A stretch of 33,579 bases of DNA from NCBI RefSeq assembly GCF_900091855.1, contig NZ_FMCH01000180.1, positions 1-33,579 on the forward strand, written 5' to 3'. The position numbers were made by a program, and so were the translations under genes. Positions within the stretch are counted from its first letter, which is position 1; each line of letters opens with the position of its first letter. The stretch is from Streptomyces sp. DvalAA-14. Its GTDB lineage: Bacteria > Actinomycetota > Actinomycetes > Streptomycetales > Streptomycetaceae. The notes beneath the pieces were generated by a model. That model had not been told where the DNA came from. It worked only from the letters and a program-made list of their open reading frames with translations, and did not search any database. Shown one piece after another: positions 16,008 to 24,335 of the stretch.

Positions 16008-17834
16008 TCAGAACGCCTCTTCGGGCAGGTCCATCACGTCCAGCGTGACGGCCTCCGCGATCGCCCGCTGCACCCCCACGCCCGGCAGGATCTCGGTGGC
16101 GAAGAACTTCGCCGCGGCGATCTTGCCGGTGTAGAAGGCCGCGTCCTTGGCGGCGGCGTCCGGCAGCTTGTCCGCCGCCACGCCCGCGCCGCGGAGCAGC
16201 AGGTAGGCGATGACGACGTCGCCCGAGGCCAGCAGCAGCCGGGTGGAGTTGAGGCCCACCTTGTAGATGGAGCGGACGTCCTGCTCGGTGGCGGCCAGGT
16301 CGGTCAGCATTGTGCCGACGATGCCCTCCAGGTCGACCGCGGCCTTGGCGAGCTGGTCGCGGGCGGCGGCCAGGTCCTCGCCGCCGGTCGCCTCGGCGAG
16401 GAACTTCTTGATCTCCTCGCTGAGCGCGGTCAGCGCCTGCCCCTGGTCGCGGACGATCTTCCGGAAGAAGTAGTCCTGTCCCTGGATCGCGGTGGTGCCC
16501 TCGTACAGCGTGTCGATCTTGGCGTCGCGGATGTACTGCTCGATCGGGTATTCCTGCAGGTAACCCGAGCCGCCGAAGGTCTGCAGCGACTGGGCGAGCT
16601 GCTCGTAGGACTTCTCCGAGCCGTAGCCCTTGACGATCGGCAGCAGCAGGTCGTTGAGGCTGTGCAGGTGCGTGGCGTCCTGGCCGGCCGCCTCGGCGAC
16701 CTGGATCGCGTCCTGCACGCAGGCGGTGTGCAGCACCAGCGCGCGCATGCCCTCGGCGTACGCCTTCTGCGTCATCAGCGAGCGCCGCACGTCGGGGTGG
16801 TGGGTGATGGTGACCTTGGGCGCGGCCTTGTCGGTGAACTGGGCCAGGTCCGGGCCCTGGACGCGTTCCTTGGCGTACTCCAGCGCGTTGAGGTAGCCGG
16901 TCGACAAGGTGGCGATGGCCTTGGTGCCGACCATCATCCGGGCGAACTCGATGATCCGGAACATCTGCCGGATGCCGTCGTGCTTGTCGCCGATCAGCCA
17001 GCCCTTGGCGGGATGCTTGTCGCCGAAGGTCAGCTCGCAGGTGTTGGACGCCTTCAGGCCCATCTTGTGCTCGACGTTGGTGGCGTACACGCCGTTGCGG
17101 GCGCCCAGTTCGCCGGTGCTGACGTCGAACTCGTACTTGGGCACCATGAACAGCGACAGGCCCTTGGTGCCGGGGCCGGCGCCCTCGGGGCGGGCCAGCA
17201 CGTAATGGATGATGTTCTCGGCCATGTCGTGCTCGCCCGAGGTGATGAAGCGCTTGACGCCCTCGATGTGCCAGCTGCCGTCCTCCTGGCGTACGGCCCT
17301 GGTACGGCCGGCGCCGACGTCCGAGCCGGCGTCCGGCTCGGTGAGCACCATGGTGGAGCCCCACTGCTTGTCCACCGCGAGGGCGGCGATCTTCTTCTGC
17401 TCCTCGGTGCCCTCGTCGTAGAGGATGCCGGCGAAGGCCGGGCCGGAGGAGTACATCCAGATCGCCGGGTTCGAGCCGAGCACCAGTTCGGCGTACGACC
17501 AGATCAAGGAGCGCGGCGCGGTGGTGCCGCCGATCTCCTCGGGCAGGCCGAGCCGCCAGTACTCGGCGTCCATGAACGCCTGGTAGCTCTTCTTGAAGGA
17601 GGCAGGGACCGGGGCGGTGCCCGTCGCGGGGTCGAAGACCGGCGGGTTCCGGTCGGCGTCGGCGTAGGACGCGGCCAGCTCGTTCTCGGCCAGGCGCGCC
17701 AGTTCGCCGAGGACGTCCTTCGCGGTGTCCACGTCCATCTCCGCGAACGGACCCGTGCCGTAGAGCTGGTCGCGGCCGAGGACCTCGAAGAGGTTGAACT
17801 CGATGTCGCGGAGGTTCGACTTGTAGTGGCCCAT
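16008..17834 (-). CDS. acyl-CoA dehydrogenase, FadE5-like long form
   Basis: This FAD enzyme carries out the first step of fatty-acid beta-oxidation (acyl-CoA to trans-2-enoyl-CoA). At 608 residues it is the long actinobacterial form with a C-terminal extension, like mycobacterial FadE5, rather than the usual 380-residue form. Visible are the FAD/substrate-loop motif [13 protein letters not shown], the FITSGEHD strand, [14 protein letters not shown] in the helical domain, and the catalytic base Glu445 in [20 protein letters not shown] 17834 has GGAG 9 nt upstream. Its leader carries a long pyrimidine tract. The pirin gene lies about 0.9 kb away; pirin has been reported to modulate a very-long-chain acyl-CoA dehydrogenase in Streptomyces. 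Confidence 0.93.
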   Translation of the reverse strand: MGHYKSNLRDIEFNLFEVLGRDQLYGTGPFAEMDVDTAKDVLGELARLAENELAASYADADRNPPVFDPATGTAPVPASFKKSYQAFMDAEYWRLGLPEEIGGTTAPRSLIWSYAELVLGSNPAIWMYSSGPAFAGILYDEGTEEQKKIAALAVDKQWGSTMVLTEPDAGSDVGAGRTRAVRQEDGSWHIEGVKRFITSGEHDMAENIIHYVLARPEGAGPGTKGLSLFMVPKYEFDVSTGELGARNGVYATNVEHKMGLKASNTCELTFGDKHPAKGWLIGDKHDGIRQMFRIIEFARMMVGTKAIATLSTGYLNALEYAKERVQGPDLAQFTDKAAPKVTITHHPDVRRSLMTQKAYAEGMRALVLHTACVQDAIQVAEAAGQDATHLHSLNDLLLPIVKGYGSEKSYEQLAQSLQTFGGSGYLQEYPIEQYIRDAKIDTLYEGTTAIQGQDYFFRKIVRDQGQALTALSEEIKKFLAEATGGEDLAAARDQLAKAAVDLEGIVGTMLTDLAATEQDVRSIYKVGLNSTRLLLASGDVVIAYLLLRGAGVAADKLPDAAAKDAAFYTGKIAAAKFFATEILPGVGVQRAIAEAVTLDVMDLPEEAF

Positions 17835-17865
17835 CAGGACGGCTCCGTATCGCTGCTGCTGTCTC

Positions 17866-17921
17866 AAGAAGAAGGAGGGTGGGGGAGGGTGAGGGAGGAG
17901 GAGAAGGACGAGAAGGAAGGG
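17866..17921. other. purine-rich tract with G-quadruplex motif in the dehydrogenase leader
   Basis: Apart from a few T and C interruptions the plus strand is A/G only. It includes four G-runs of three or more at 17877-17895 (GGG-T-GGGGG-A-GGG-TGA-GGG). It lies in the 5' leader of the minus-strand gene starting at 17834, on its template strand. Confidence 0.7.
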
Positions 17922-18012
17922 TGCGTGACGAAATCATGCTACCCGTCAGTAATAAGACGCAACCCCTACCGGCCGGATGTGACGCTTTCCTCGTCCCGGC
18001 CCCACCCTTCGT

Positions 18013-18018
18013 TAGGCT
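18013..18018 (+). promoter_or_regulatory. -10 element of leaderless SseB-like gene
   Basis: TAGGCT ends 6 nt before the GTG at 18025, so transcription would start at or next to the start codon. No convincing -35 was seen. Confidence 0.45.
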
Positions 18019-18024
18019 GGGCGG

Positions 18025-18510
18025 GTGTACGGCTACGAGCAGAGTGTGAACGCTGGACCCGGCGGCCCGATGGGTGCCGCACCCATGGGCGGCGGCTATC
18101 CCGAGCCGTCACCCGGCTATCAGGAAGCGGCCCCCGGTTATCCGGAGCCCTCGCCACCGTCGCTGTCGGACGCGGTACGGGCCTTCACCACCGGATCGAT
18201 GGCGGCCGAGGACTTCCAGGCCATCTTCACCACCTCCAAGGTCTACTGCCCGCGGGGTGAGAATCCCGGCTTCCTGGCCCTGCACGACACCCAGCAGCCG
18301 GTCATCCCGATGTTCAGCACCCTCAAGGAATTGCGGCGGTACGCGGGCAAGGAGTCCAAGTACTTCGTGATCACCGGCGCCGAGGTGCTCGACCTGCTGC
18401 CGACCGGGTACGGCTTCGTGCTCGACATCGACGGGCAGCACCGGATGGTGTTCGACGCCAAGGCCGTCGAGCAGATGATCGACTTCACCATGCGGCGGAT
18501 GTACGGCTGA
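18025..18510 (+). CDS. SseB-like domain protein
   Basis: This 161-residue protein has a Gly/Pro/Tyr-rich disordered N-terminus with GYPEPSPGYQ-type repeats (about 22-45). It is followed by a compact SseB-N-type domain (about 46-160): LSDAVRAFTTGSMAAEDFQA, VYCPRGENPGFLAL, VIPMFSTLKELRRYAG, and DLLPTGYGFVLDIDG. The fold is found in type III-associated SseB proteins and in many actinobacterial proteins of unknown role; no secretion role is implied here. GTG 18025 directly follows a TAGGCT -10, so the message is probably leaderless. Confidence 0.8.
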   Translation: MYGYEQSVNAGPGGPMGAAPMGGGYPEPSPGYQEAAPGYPEPSPPSLSDAVRAFTTGSMAAEDFQAIFTTSKVYCPRGENPGFLALHDTQQPVIPMFSTLKELRRYAGKESKYFVITGAEVLDLLPTGYGFVLDIDGQHRMVFDAKAVEQMIDFTMRRMYG

Positions 18511-18550
18511 TCCGCCGCGGCCTCGGCCCACCCGGGCCGGCCGGTCGGCT

Positions 18551-18580
18551 CGGGCTGATCCGGGCTGATCCGGGCTGATT
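18551..18580. repeat. 10-bp tandem repeat, three copies
   Basis: CGGGCTGATC occurs three times in a row (18551-18560, 18561-18570, and 18571-18580 with the last base changed). It lies 55 nt upstream of the pirin promoter. Confidence 0.8.
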
Positions 18581-18634
18581 TCGGGCCGGTTCGGGGTGTT
18601 GGCCGATTCGGGTGCGTGACGGAATAGTCACGCC

Positions 18635-18663
18635 TTGCAAGATGTTCAGCCTTCAACTAGATT
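18635..18663 (+). promoter_or_regulatory. sigma70/HrdB-type promoter of the pirin gene
   Basis: TTGCAA (18635-18640), a 17-bp spacer, then TAGATT (18658-18663). The predicted start is near 18670, about 24 nt before the ATG. This is the best consensus promoter in the window. Confidence 0.7.
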
Positions 18664-18693
18664 GACAGCAGAGCATCACCGAAGGAGGCCGTC

Positions 18694-19656
18694 ATGCCCG
18701 CCGTGACCGTAGAGAACCCGCTGACCCTGCCGCGAGTGACTGCCGCGACCGACGCCCAGGTGCGTCCCGCCCTGACCGTCACCACCGCGCCGAGCGGCTT
18801 CGAGGGGGAGGGCTTCCCCGTCCGCCGCGCCTTCGCGGGCATCGACTACCGCCACCTCGACCCGTTCATCATGATGGACCAGATGGGTGAGGTGGAGTAC
18901 GCGCCCGGCGAGCCCAAGGGCACCCCCTGGCACCCGCACCGCGGCTTCGAGACCGTCACCTACATCATGGACGGCACCTTCATCCACCAGGACTCGCACG
19001 GCGGTGGCGGCACCATCACCAACGGCGACACCCAGTGGATGACGGCCGGCTCCGGCCTGCTGCACATCGAGACCCCGCCGGAGTCCCTGGTCACCAGCGG
19101 CGGCCTCTTCCACGGCCTCCAGCTGTGGGTGAACCTGCCGAAGGCCGACAAGATGATGGCGCCCAAGTACCAGGACATCCGGGCCGGCGGCCTCAAGCTG
19201 CTCACCTCCGGCGACGGCGGCGCGCTCATCCGGCTGATCGCCGGCGACCTCGGCGGCCACGAGGGCCCCGGCGCCACACACACCCCGATCACCATGATCC
19301 ACCTGTCGCTGAACCCCGGCGCCAGCGTCACCCTGCCCTGGCGCGCGGACTTCAACGCCATCGCCTACGGCCTGGCCGGCCGCGGTTTCGCCGGCCCCGG
19401 CTCCCGCCCCTTCCGGATGGGCCAGTCGGTCGTCTTCGGCAAGGGCGACGCCCTGACCGTCCGCGCCGACGAGACCCAGGAATCCCGTTCCCCGAACCTG
19501 GAGGTCGTGCTGCTCGGCGGCCGGCCGATCCGCGAGCCGATGATGCAGTACGGCCCGTTCGTGATGAACACCCACGCCGAACTGGCCCAGGCCTTCGAGG
19601 ACTTCCAGGCCGGCCGGCTCGGCTCGATCCCGGCCGACTCACCGCTCGGCCACTGA
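18694..19656 (+). CDS. pirin family protein
   Basis: This 320-residue bicupin has metal ligands typical of pirins: H80 and H82 (WHPHRGFETV), H124 and E126 (LLHIETP), which bind Fe(II). Pirins act as redox-sensitive modulators of protein partners or as quercetin dioxygenases. In Streptomyces ambofaciens, PirA is reported to bind and restrain an acyl-CoA dehydrogenase of beta-oxidation; the nearby acyl-CoA dehydrogenase gene fits a similar link here, as an inference. ATG 18694 has a perfect AAGGAGG 5 nt upstream and a strong promoter at 18635, so it is well expressed. The C-terminal cupin half runs from about residue 175. Confidence 0.93.
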   Translation: MPAVTVENPLTLPRVTAATDAQVRPALTVTTAPSGFEGEGFPVRRAFAGIDYRHLDPFIMMDQMGEVEYAPGEPKGTPWHPHRGFETVTYIMDGTFIHQDSHGGGGTITNGDTQWMTAGSGLLHIETPPESLVTSGGLFHGLQLWVNLPKADKMMAPKYQDIRAGGLKLLTSGDGGALIRLIAGDLGGHEGPGATHTPITMIHLSLNPGASVTLPWRADFNAIAYGLAGRGFAGPGSRPFRMGQSVVFGKGDALTVRADETQESRSPNLEVVLLGGRPIREPMMQYGPFVMNTHAELAQAFEDFQAGRLGSIPADSPLGH

Positions 19657-19692
19657 CGGGCCGCCGCCCGCCGCTACCGGCGGCGCGGCCCC

Positions 19693-21729
19693 TCAGTCCT
19701 CGTGCAGCTCGAACCAGATCGACTTCCCCTCCCCCCGCGGGTCCACCCCCCAGCGGTCCGCCAGTTCCGCCATCAGCAGCAGGCCCCGGCCGCTGGAGGC
19801 CAGCTCGCCGGGGGAGCGCAGGTGCGGCATGTCGTCGGACCGGTCGCCGACCTCGACCCGCAGCCGCCGGGTGCCGGGCAGGCCACTGACCTGGGCGATC
19901 AAGGTGGCGTCCTCGTCGGTGTGCACAAGGACATTGGTGACCACCTCGGAGACCAGCAGGACCGCGGTCTCCAGCTGGTCCTGCGAGTCCCAGTCGTGCA
20001 GCAGCGCCCGGACGTCGTCGCGGGCACCGCGGATCAGGGCCGGGTCGGCCTGCGGCACGGTCAGCACGGTGCGGCGCACCGGCACCGCGCAGCACGGGCC
20101 GTCCGGCTCGCGGCGCAGCAGGACCAGGGCGATGTCGTCCTCGCGGCGGTCGGGCAGCGGACCGGTGGTGTGGTGGGAGGGCGGGCCGTGCACGGCCTGC
20201 ACGAGCGCGTCGGCCAGCGCCTCCAGATCGTCGGCCGGGCCGGCCTCCAGCACGCCGCGCAGCCGGTCCCAGCCGGTTTCCAGGTCGTGGCCGCCGGTCT
20301 CGATCAGGCCGTCGGTGCACAGCAGCAGCACCTCCCCCGGTTCGAGGGTGAGCCGGGTGGTCGGGTAGTCGGCTTCCGGGTCGATGCCCAGCGGCGGCCC
20401 GCCGTCGGTGCGGCGGACGATGGTGGTGCCGTCGCCCAGCCGGACGCACGGTTCCGGGTGGCCGGCCCGCACCACGTCCAGCGTGGCGCCGGCCTGGTCG
20501 ATCTCCAGGTACAGGCAGGTCGCGAAGCGGACGTCGGCCGCCTCGGTCTGCTCGGCCAGGCCGTCCAGGAAGCGGGAGGTCCGGGACAGCACCGCGTCCG
20601 GGCGGTGCCCCTCGGCCGCGTACGCCCGCAGCGCGATCTTCAGCTGGCCCATCAGGCCGGCCGCCCGCACGTCGTGGCCCTGGACGTCGCCGATCACGAT
20701 CGCGGTGCGGCCGGACGGCAGGTCGATCAGGTCGTACCAGTCGCCGCCGACCTGCAGGCCGCCGCCGGTCGGCACATAGCGGGCGGCCACCGACATGCCG
20801 TCGATGGCCGGCTCGTCGGCGGGCATCATTGTCTGCTGCAGCCCTTCGGACAGCGCCCGCTCCGACTCGTGCAGTCCGGCCCTGGCCAGGGCCTGCGCCA
20901 TCATCCGGGCCACCGTGGTGAGCACGGACCGCTCCTCGGGGGTGAACTCCACCGGTTCGCGGAAGGCCGCCATCCACACGCCGATGGTGGCACCGGCCAC
21001 CGTCAGCGGCAGGAATCCCCAGGACGACCGGCCGAAGATCCTCACCAGCGGCCAGGTGGTCGGGTAGTGCTCCTCGTAGGACCGGGGGGTCGGCAGGTAG
21101 ACGGCCTGGCCGGTGCGGATCACCTCGGTGGCCGGATAGCCGGTGGTCAGCGGCATCTCCCGGGGGAAGGTGTCCGGCATCTTCTGCCCGTAGTGCCCGA
21201 CGACGGTCAGGTGGTCGCCCTCCCGGCCGAAGACGGCCAGGCCGTCCGGCGAGAAGCCGGGCATCGACAAGCCGGCCGCCACCCGCAGCACCTCGGCGGT
21301 CGAGTCGGCCTCGGCCAGCGCCCGGCCCGCGTCCAGCAGGAAAGCCTCCCGGGACCGCCGCCAGTCCCGGGCCGGGTCGGGGGCGGCGTGCTGCCGGCCG
21401 CGCACCTCGTGCATGGTGCCGCTGAGGGTGCGCCCGCGCGGCCGCAGGCGGATCCGCACGGTGCGGTGGACCGTGCCGTCCGGGCCGACCACCCGCACCA
21501 GGGACTCGGCCACCGTGCCCTCCGCGCCGGCCAGTGAGATCGCGCTGACCAGCGTCACGTAATCCGCCGGATGCAGGCGGGCCCGGACCTCGGAGGACCG
21601 GTGGGTGGCCGCCCCGCCGGACAGTCCGAGCAGCCGGGCCGCCCGGCCGTCGACCGCGACCGTGCCCGTCGACTCGTCCCACTGCCATACGCCGTAGCCC
21701 ACGGCGGCCAGGACGTCCTCGGTGCGCAT
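19693..21729 (-). CDS. PAS-GAF-PP2C (SpoIIE-type)-HATPase regulatory protein
   Basis: This 678-residue multi-domain switch protein likely controls a sigma factor by partner switching. The order is: PAS (about 8-110, VGYGVWQWDESTGTVAVDGR), GAF sensor (about 130-285), SpoIIE/RsbU PP2C serine phosphatase (about 312-510) and RsbW-type HATPase (about 545-675). The phosphatase has metal-binding Asp residues in GGDWYDLIDL and VIGDVQGHD, and later CTDGLIE and REDDIALV. The HATPase has N-box LLVSEVVTNVLVHT and GRGLLLMAELADRWG. It thus combines phosphatase and anti-sigma-like kinase activity in one chain. There is no membrane segment. ATG 21729 follows a TAAAAT -10 by 6 nt (leaderless). It is divergent from aspS; the target is unknown. 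Confidence 0.91.
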   Translation of the reverse strand: MRTEDVLAAVGYGVWQWDESTGTVAVDGRAARLLGLSGGAATHRSSEVRARLHPADYVTLVSAISLAGAEGTVAESLVRVVGPDGTVHRTVRIRLRPRGRTLSGTMHEVRGRQHAAPDPARDWRRSREAFLLDAGRALAEADSTAEVLRVAAGLSMPGFSPDGLAVFGREGDHLTVVGHYGQKMPDTFPREMPLTTGYPATEVIRTGQAVYLPTPRSYEEHYPTTWPLVRIFGRSSWGFLPLTVAGATIGVWMAAFREPVEFTPEERSVLTTVARMMAQALARAGLHESERALSEGLQQTMMPADEPAIDGMSVAARYVPTGGGLQVGGDWYDLIDLPSGRTAIVIGDVQGHDVRAAGLMGQLKIALRAYAAEGHRPDAVLSRTSRFLDGLAEQTEAADVRFATCLYLEIDQAGATLDVVRAGHPEPCVRLGDGTTIVRRTDGGPPLGIDPEADYPTTRLTLEPGEVLLLCTDGLIETGGHDLETGWDRLRGVLEAGPADDLEALADALVQAVHGPPSHHTTGPLPDRREDDIALVLLRREPDGPCCAVPVRRTVLTVPQADPALIRGARDDVRALLHDWDSQDQLETAVLLVSEVVTNVLVHTDEDATLIAQVSGLPGTRRLRVEVGDRSDDMPHLRSPGELASSGRGLLLMAELADRWGVDPRGEGKSIWFELHED

Positions 21730-21735
21730 TGGGTC

Positions 21736-21741
21736 ATTTTA
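21736..21741 (-). promoter_or_regulatory. -10 element of leaderless phosphatase gene
   Basis: TAAAAT on the minus strand ends 6 nt upstream of ATG 21729. It is unusually AT-rich for the region; the -35 is weak. Confidence 0.4.
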
Positions 21742-21800
21742 TGAGGCTTCCGAGGATATGGCCCGGCTTATCCGAATGGGGGACCGGTGCGGGGCGCCGG

Positions 21801-21806
21801 TAGGCT
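21801..21806 (+). promoter_or_regulatory. possible -10 element of aspS
   Basis: TAGGCT lies 48 nt upstream of the aspS ATG, giving a leader of about 42 nt. No good -35 was found. Confidence 0.3.
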
Positions 21807-21854
21807 GTGCGGGCTCAGTGGTATGCCCTGACGACCTGACGACTTGGACGAGAG

Positions 21855-23621
21855 ATGCACCGGTACCGGTCCCACACCTGCGGCGAGCTGCGCGCCACCG
21901 ACGTCGGCACGGACGTCCGCCTGTCCGGCTGGCTGCACAATCGCCGCGACCTGGGCGGCATCCTCTTCGTCGACCTGCGCGACCACTACGGCTTCACCCA
22001 GCTCGTGGTCCGCCCCGGCTCGCCGGTCTACGACCGGCTGAGCGGCCAGTCGAAGGAGTCGGTGCTGCGCGTCGACGGCCGGGTGGTGGCCCGCGCGCCG
22101 GAGAACGTGAACCCCGACCTGCCCACCGGCCAGGTCGAGGTCGAGGTGACGTCCGTGGAGGTGCTGGGCGCCGCCGACCCGCTGCCGTTCCCGGTCTTCC
22201 CCGAGGACAACGCCAACGAGGAGATGCGGCTCACCAACCGCTTCCTGGACCTGCGCCGCCAGCGCATGCACCGCAACTTGATGCTGCGCACCCAGGTCAT
22301 CTCCTTCCTGCGCCGCGAGATGACCGCGCTCGGCTTCAACGAGATGGCCACCCCGATCCTGTCGGCGACCTCCCCCGAGGGCGCCCGCGACTTCCTGGTG
22401 CCCTCCCGGGTGCACCCCGGCACCTTCTACGCGCTGCCGCAGGCGCCGCAGCAGTTCAAGCAGCTGCTGATGATCTCCGGCTTCGACCGCTACTTCCAGA
22501 TCGCGCCCTGCTTCCGCGACGAGGACTCCCGCGCCGACCGCTCGCCCGGCGAGTTCTACCAGCTCGACGTCGAGATGAGCTTCGTCGAGCAGGAGGACGT
22601 GTTCGGCGTCATCGAGAAGGTGATGACCGACCTGTTCACCGAGTTCGGCGGCGGCCGCAGCGTCACCTCGCCGTTCCCGCGCATCCCGTTCCGCGAGTCG
22701 ATGGTCAAGTACGGCAACGACAAGCCGGACCTGCGCACCACACTGGAACTGGTCGATGTCTCCGCGGTGTTCGCCGACTCCGGCTTCAAGGCCTTCGCCG
22801 GCAAGCACGTCCGCGCGCTGGCCGTGCCGGACACCGCCGACCAGCCGCGCAAGTTCTTCGACTCGCTCGGCGAGTACGCGGTCTCGCTCGGCGCCAAGGG
22901 CCTGGCCTGGGTCCGGGTCGGCGACGACAACGCGCTCACCGGCCCGATCGCGAAGTTCCTCACCGAGGAGGACATCGCGGCCCTGACCGGCGCGGTCGGC
23001 GCCAAGCCCGGCACCGCGATCTTCTTCGGCGCCGGCGAGTTCGACGAGGTCAGCAAGATCATGGGCCCGGTCCGGGTCGAAGCGGCCCGCCGCACCGGCC
23101 AGTTCGAGGAGAACGTCTTCCGGTTCTGCTGGATCGTGGACTTCCCGATGTTCGAGCGGAACGAGGACACCGGCGCGATCGAGTTCTCGCACAACCCGTT
23201 CTCCATGCCGCAGGGCGGTCTGGAGGCGCTGCGGACCAAGGACCCGCTGGACATCCTGGCCTGGCAGTACGACATCGTGTGCAACGGCGTGGAGCTGTCG
23301 TCCGGCGCCATCCGGAACCACGAACCCGACGTGATGTACGAGGCGTTCGAGATCGCCGGCTACAGCCGTGAGACGGTGCAGGCCGAGTTCGGCGGCATGC
23401 TGCGCGCCTTCCACTACGGCGCCCCGCCGCACGGCGGGATCGCCCCGGGCGTGGACCGGATGGTGATGCTGCTCGCGGACGAGCCCAACATCCGCGAGAC
23501 GATCGCCTTCCCGCTCAACCAGAACGCCCAGGACCTGCTGATGGGCGCGCCCTCCGAGGTCAGCGAGGCGCGGCTGCGCGAACTGCACCTGCAGGTGCGC
23601 AAGCCCGCCCCGAAGAAGTGA
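21855..23621 (+). CDS. aspS: aspartate--tRNA ligase
   Basis: Cytosolic class II synthetase of 588 residues, charging tRNA(Asp). The OB-fold anticodon-binding domain is at about 1-105 ([19 protein letters not shown]). Motif 1 includes [18 protein letters not shown], with the bacterial [20 protein letters not shown] flipping-loop region. Motif 2 is [21 protein letters not shown] bacterial GAD insertion lies at about 285-425. Motif 3 is [15 protein letters not shown]. Leu follows R-R-D in the OB fold, as in E. coli; non-discriminating Pseudomonas-type enzymes have His there, so a discriminating enzyme is suggested but not proven. ATG 21855 has GACGAGAG upstream. A strong terminator follows at 23704. 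Confidence 0.97.
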   Translation: MHRYRSHTCGELRATDVGTDVRLSGWLHNRRDLGGILFVDLRDHYGFTQLVVRPGSPVYDRLSGQSKESVLRVDGRVVARAPENVNPDLPTGQVEVEVTSVEVLGAADPLPFPVFPEDNANEEMRLTNRFLDLRRQRMHRNLMLRTQVISFLRREMTALGFNEMATPILSATSPEGARDFLVPSRVHPGTFYALPQAPQQFKQLLMISGFDRYFQIAPCFRDEDSRADRSPGEFYQLDVEMSFVEQEDVFGVIEKVMTDLFTEFGGGRSVTSPFPRIPFRESMVKYGNDKPDLRTTLELVDVSAVFADSGFKAFAGKHVRALAVPDTADQPRKFFDSLGEYAVSLGAKGLAWVRVGDDNALTGPIAKFLTEEDIAALTGAVGAKPGTAIFFGAGEFDEVSKIMGPVRVEAARRTGQFEENVFRFCWIVDFPMFERNEDTGAIEFSHNPFSMPQGGLEALRTKDPLDILAWQYDIVCNGVELSSGAIRNHEPDVMYEAFEIAGYSRETVQAEFGGMLRAFHYGAPPHGGIAPGVDRMVMLLADEPNIRETIAFPLNQNAQDLLMGAPSEVSEARLRELHLQVRKPAPKK

Positions 23622-23640
23622 GCCCGGGCCTCTCCCGCAG

Positions 23641-23700
23641 GTCCTGAACGTCCAATACGTCCTGTACGGCGCTGTACGGCCCCGTACGTCCAGTAGGTCG
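23641..23700. repeat. degenerate 10-bp tandem repeats downstream of aspS
   Basis: Successive blocks CCTGTACGGC, GCTGTACGGC and CCCGTACGTC (23661-23690), flanked by weaker copies, form a decaying 10-bp repeat before the aspS terminator. Confidence 0.45.
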
Positions 23701-23703
23701 CGA

Positions 23704-23736
23704 ACACCGGCGGTGCCGCCTCGGCGCCGCCGGTGT
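23704..23736 (+). terminator. terminator of aspS
   Basis: A 15-bp stem with a 3-nt loop (arm ACACCGGCGG at 23704-23713 pairs with 23727-23736, one inner G-T pair), followed by CGCTGTTTG. Confidence 0.75.
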
Positions 23737-23822
23737 CGCTGTTTGCGGGAGCCGGCCCCGGTGAGGCAACCCCAGGGGCGGTCCGTCGCGTTGGACGGAT
23801 GTGGGAGAAGAAGAGGTGGGCG

Positions 23823-24335
23823 GTGGGCACAGCCGGATTCGAGGAGTTCGTCGCGGCCCGGGGACCGCGGCTGCTCCGGGTCGCCTGGCTGCTCACCGGC
23901 GACGCGCACCTGGCAGAGGATCTGCTGCAGACCGTGCTGGCCAGGGTCTGGCCCAAGTGGAACCGGATAGCCGACGAGAACCCCGAGGCGTACGTACGCA
24001 AGGCGCTGGTGCACGCGCACGCCTCCTGGTGGCGGCGCAAGTGGCGGGGCGAGGTGCCGCACGGCGACGACCTGCCGGACCGGGCCGCGTCCGACAACGC
24101 GTTCGCCGATGTGGACCTGGAGCAGGCGCTGGCCGGGGCCGTGCGGTCGCTGCCGACGCGGCAGCGGGCGGTGGTCGTGCTGCGTTACTTCGAGGACCTG
24201 AGCGTGGCCGAGACCGCCCAGGTGCTCGGCTGTTCGGAGGGCACCGTGAAGAGCCAGGCGTCCAAGGCACTGCGCACGCTGCGCGAGCGGCTGCCGGCCG
24301 CCGCCGTGGTGGGGGAGGGAGGTGAGCGGCGATGA
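23823..24335 (+). CDS. SigE-family (ECF-like) RNA polymerase sigma factor
   Basis: This small sigma factor (170 residues from GTG 23823) belongs to the actinobacterial SigE-family/SigM-like group with only regions 2 and 4. Region 2 (about 8-75) includes LLRVAWLLTGDAHLAEDLLQ and the basic WWRRKWRGEVP. Region 4 (about 108-155) includes LPTRQRAVVVLRYFEDLSVA and a GCSEGTVKSQASKALRTLRE helix-turn-helix. GTG 23823 (GAGGTG 6 nt upstream) gives the usual F-x-x-F-V-A-A-R beginning; ATG 23799 is an alternative. The stop overlaps the next gene in ATGA, so the membrane protein downstream is its likely partner. Confidence 0.88.
   Translation: MGTAGFEEFVAARGPRLLRVAWLLTGDAHLAEDLLQTVLARVWPKWNRIADENPEAYVRKALVHAHASWWRRKWRGEVPHGDDLPDRAASDNAFADVDLEQALAGAVRSLPTRQRAVVVLRYFEDLSVAETAQVLGCSEGTVKSQASKALRTLRERLPAAAVVGEGGERR

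Noticed and set aside
17940-17951. TACCCGTCAGTA as a TetR-type fatty-acid operator upstream of the dehydrogenase
   Set aside because: Only the three outer bases on each side pair (TAC...GTA); too weak to call.
15858-18260. 800-codon plus-strand frame opposite the acyl-CoA dehydrogenase
   Set aside because: Composition (Val/Gly/Gln/His-rich) and position mark it as the antisense shadow of a strongly conserved gene.
19352-21688. 778-codon frame overlapping the PP2C hybrid in another frame
   Set aside because: Arg/Gly/Pro-rich shadow; the PAS-GAF-PP2C-HATPase reading has all expected motifs.
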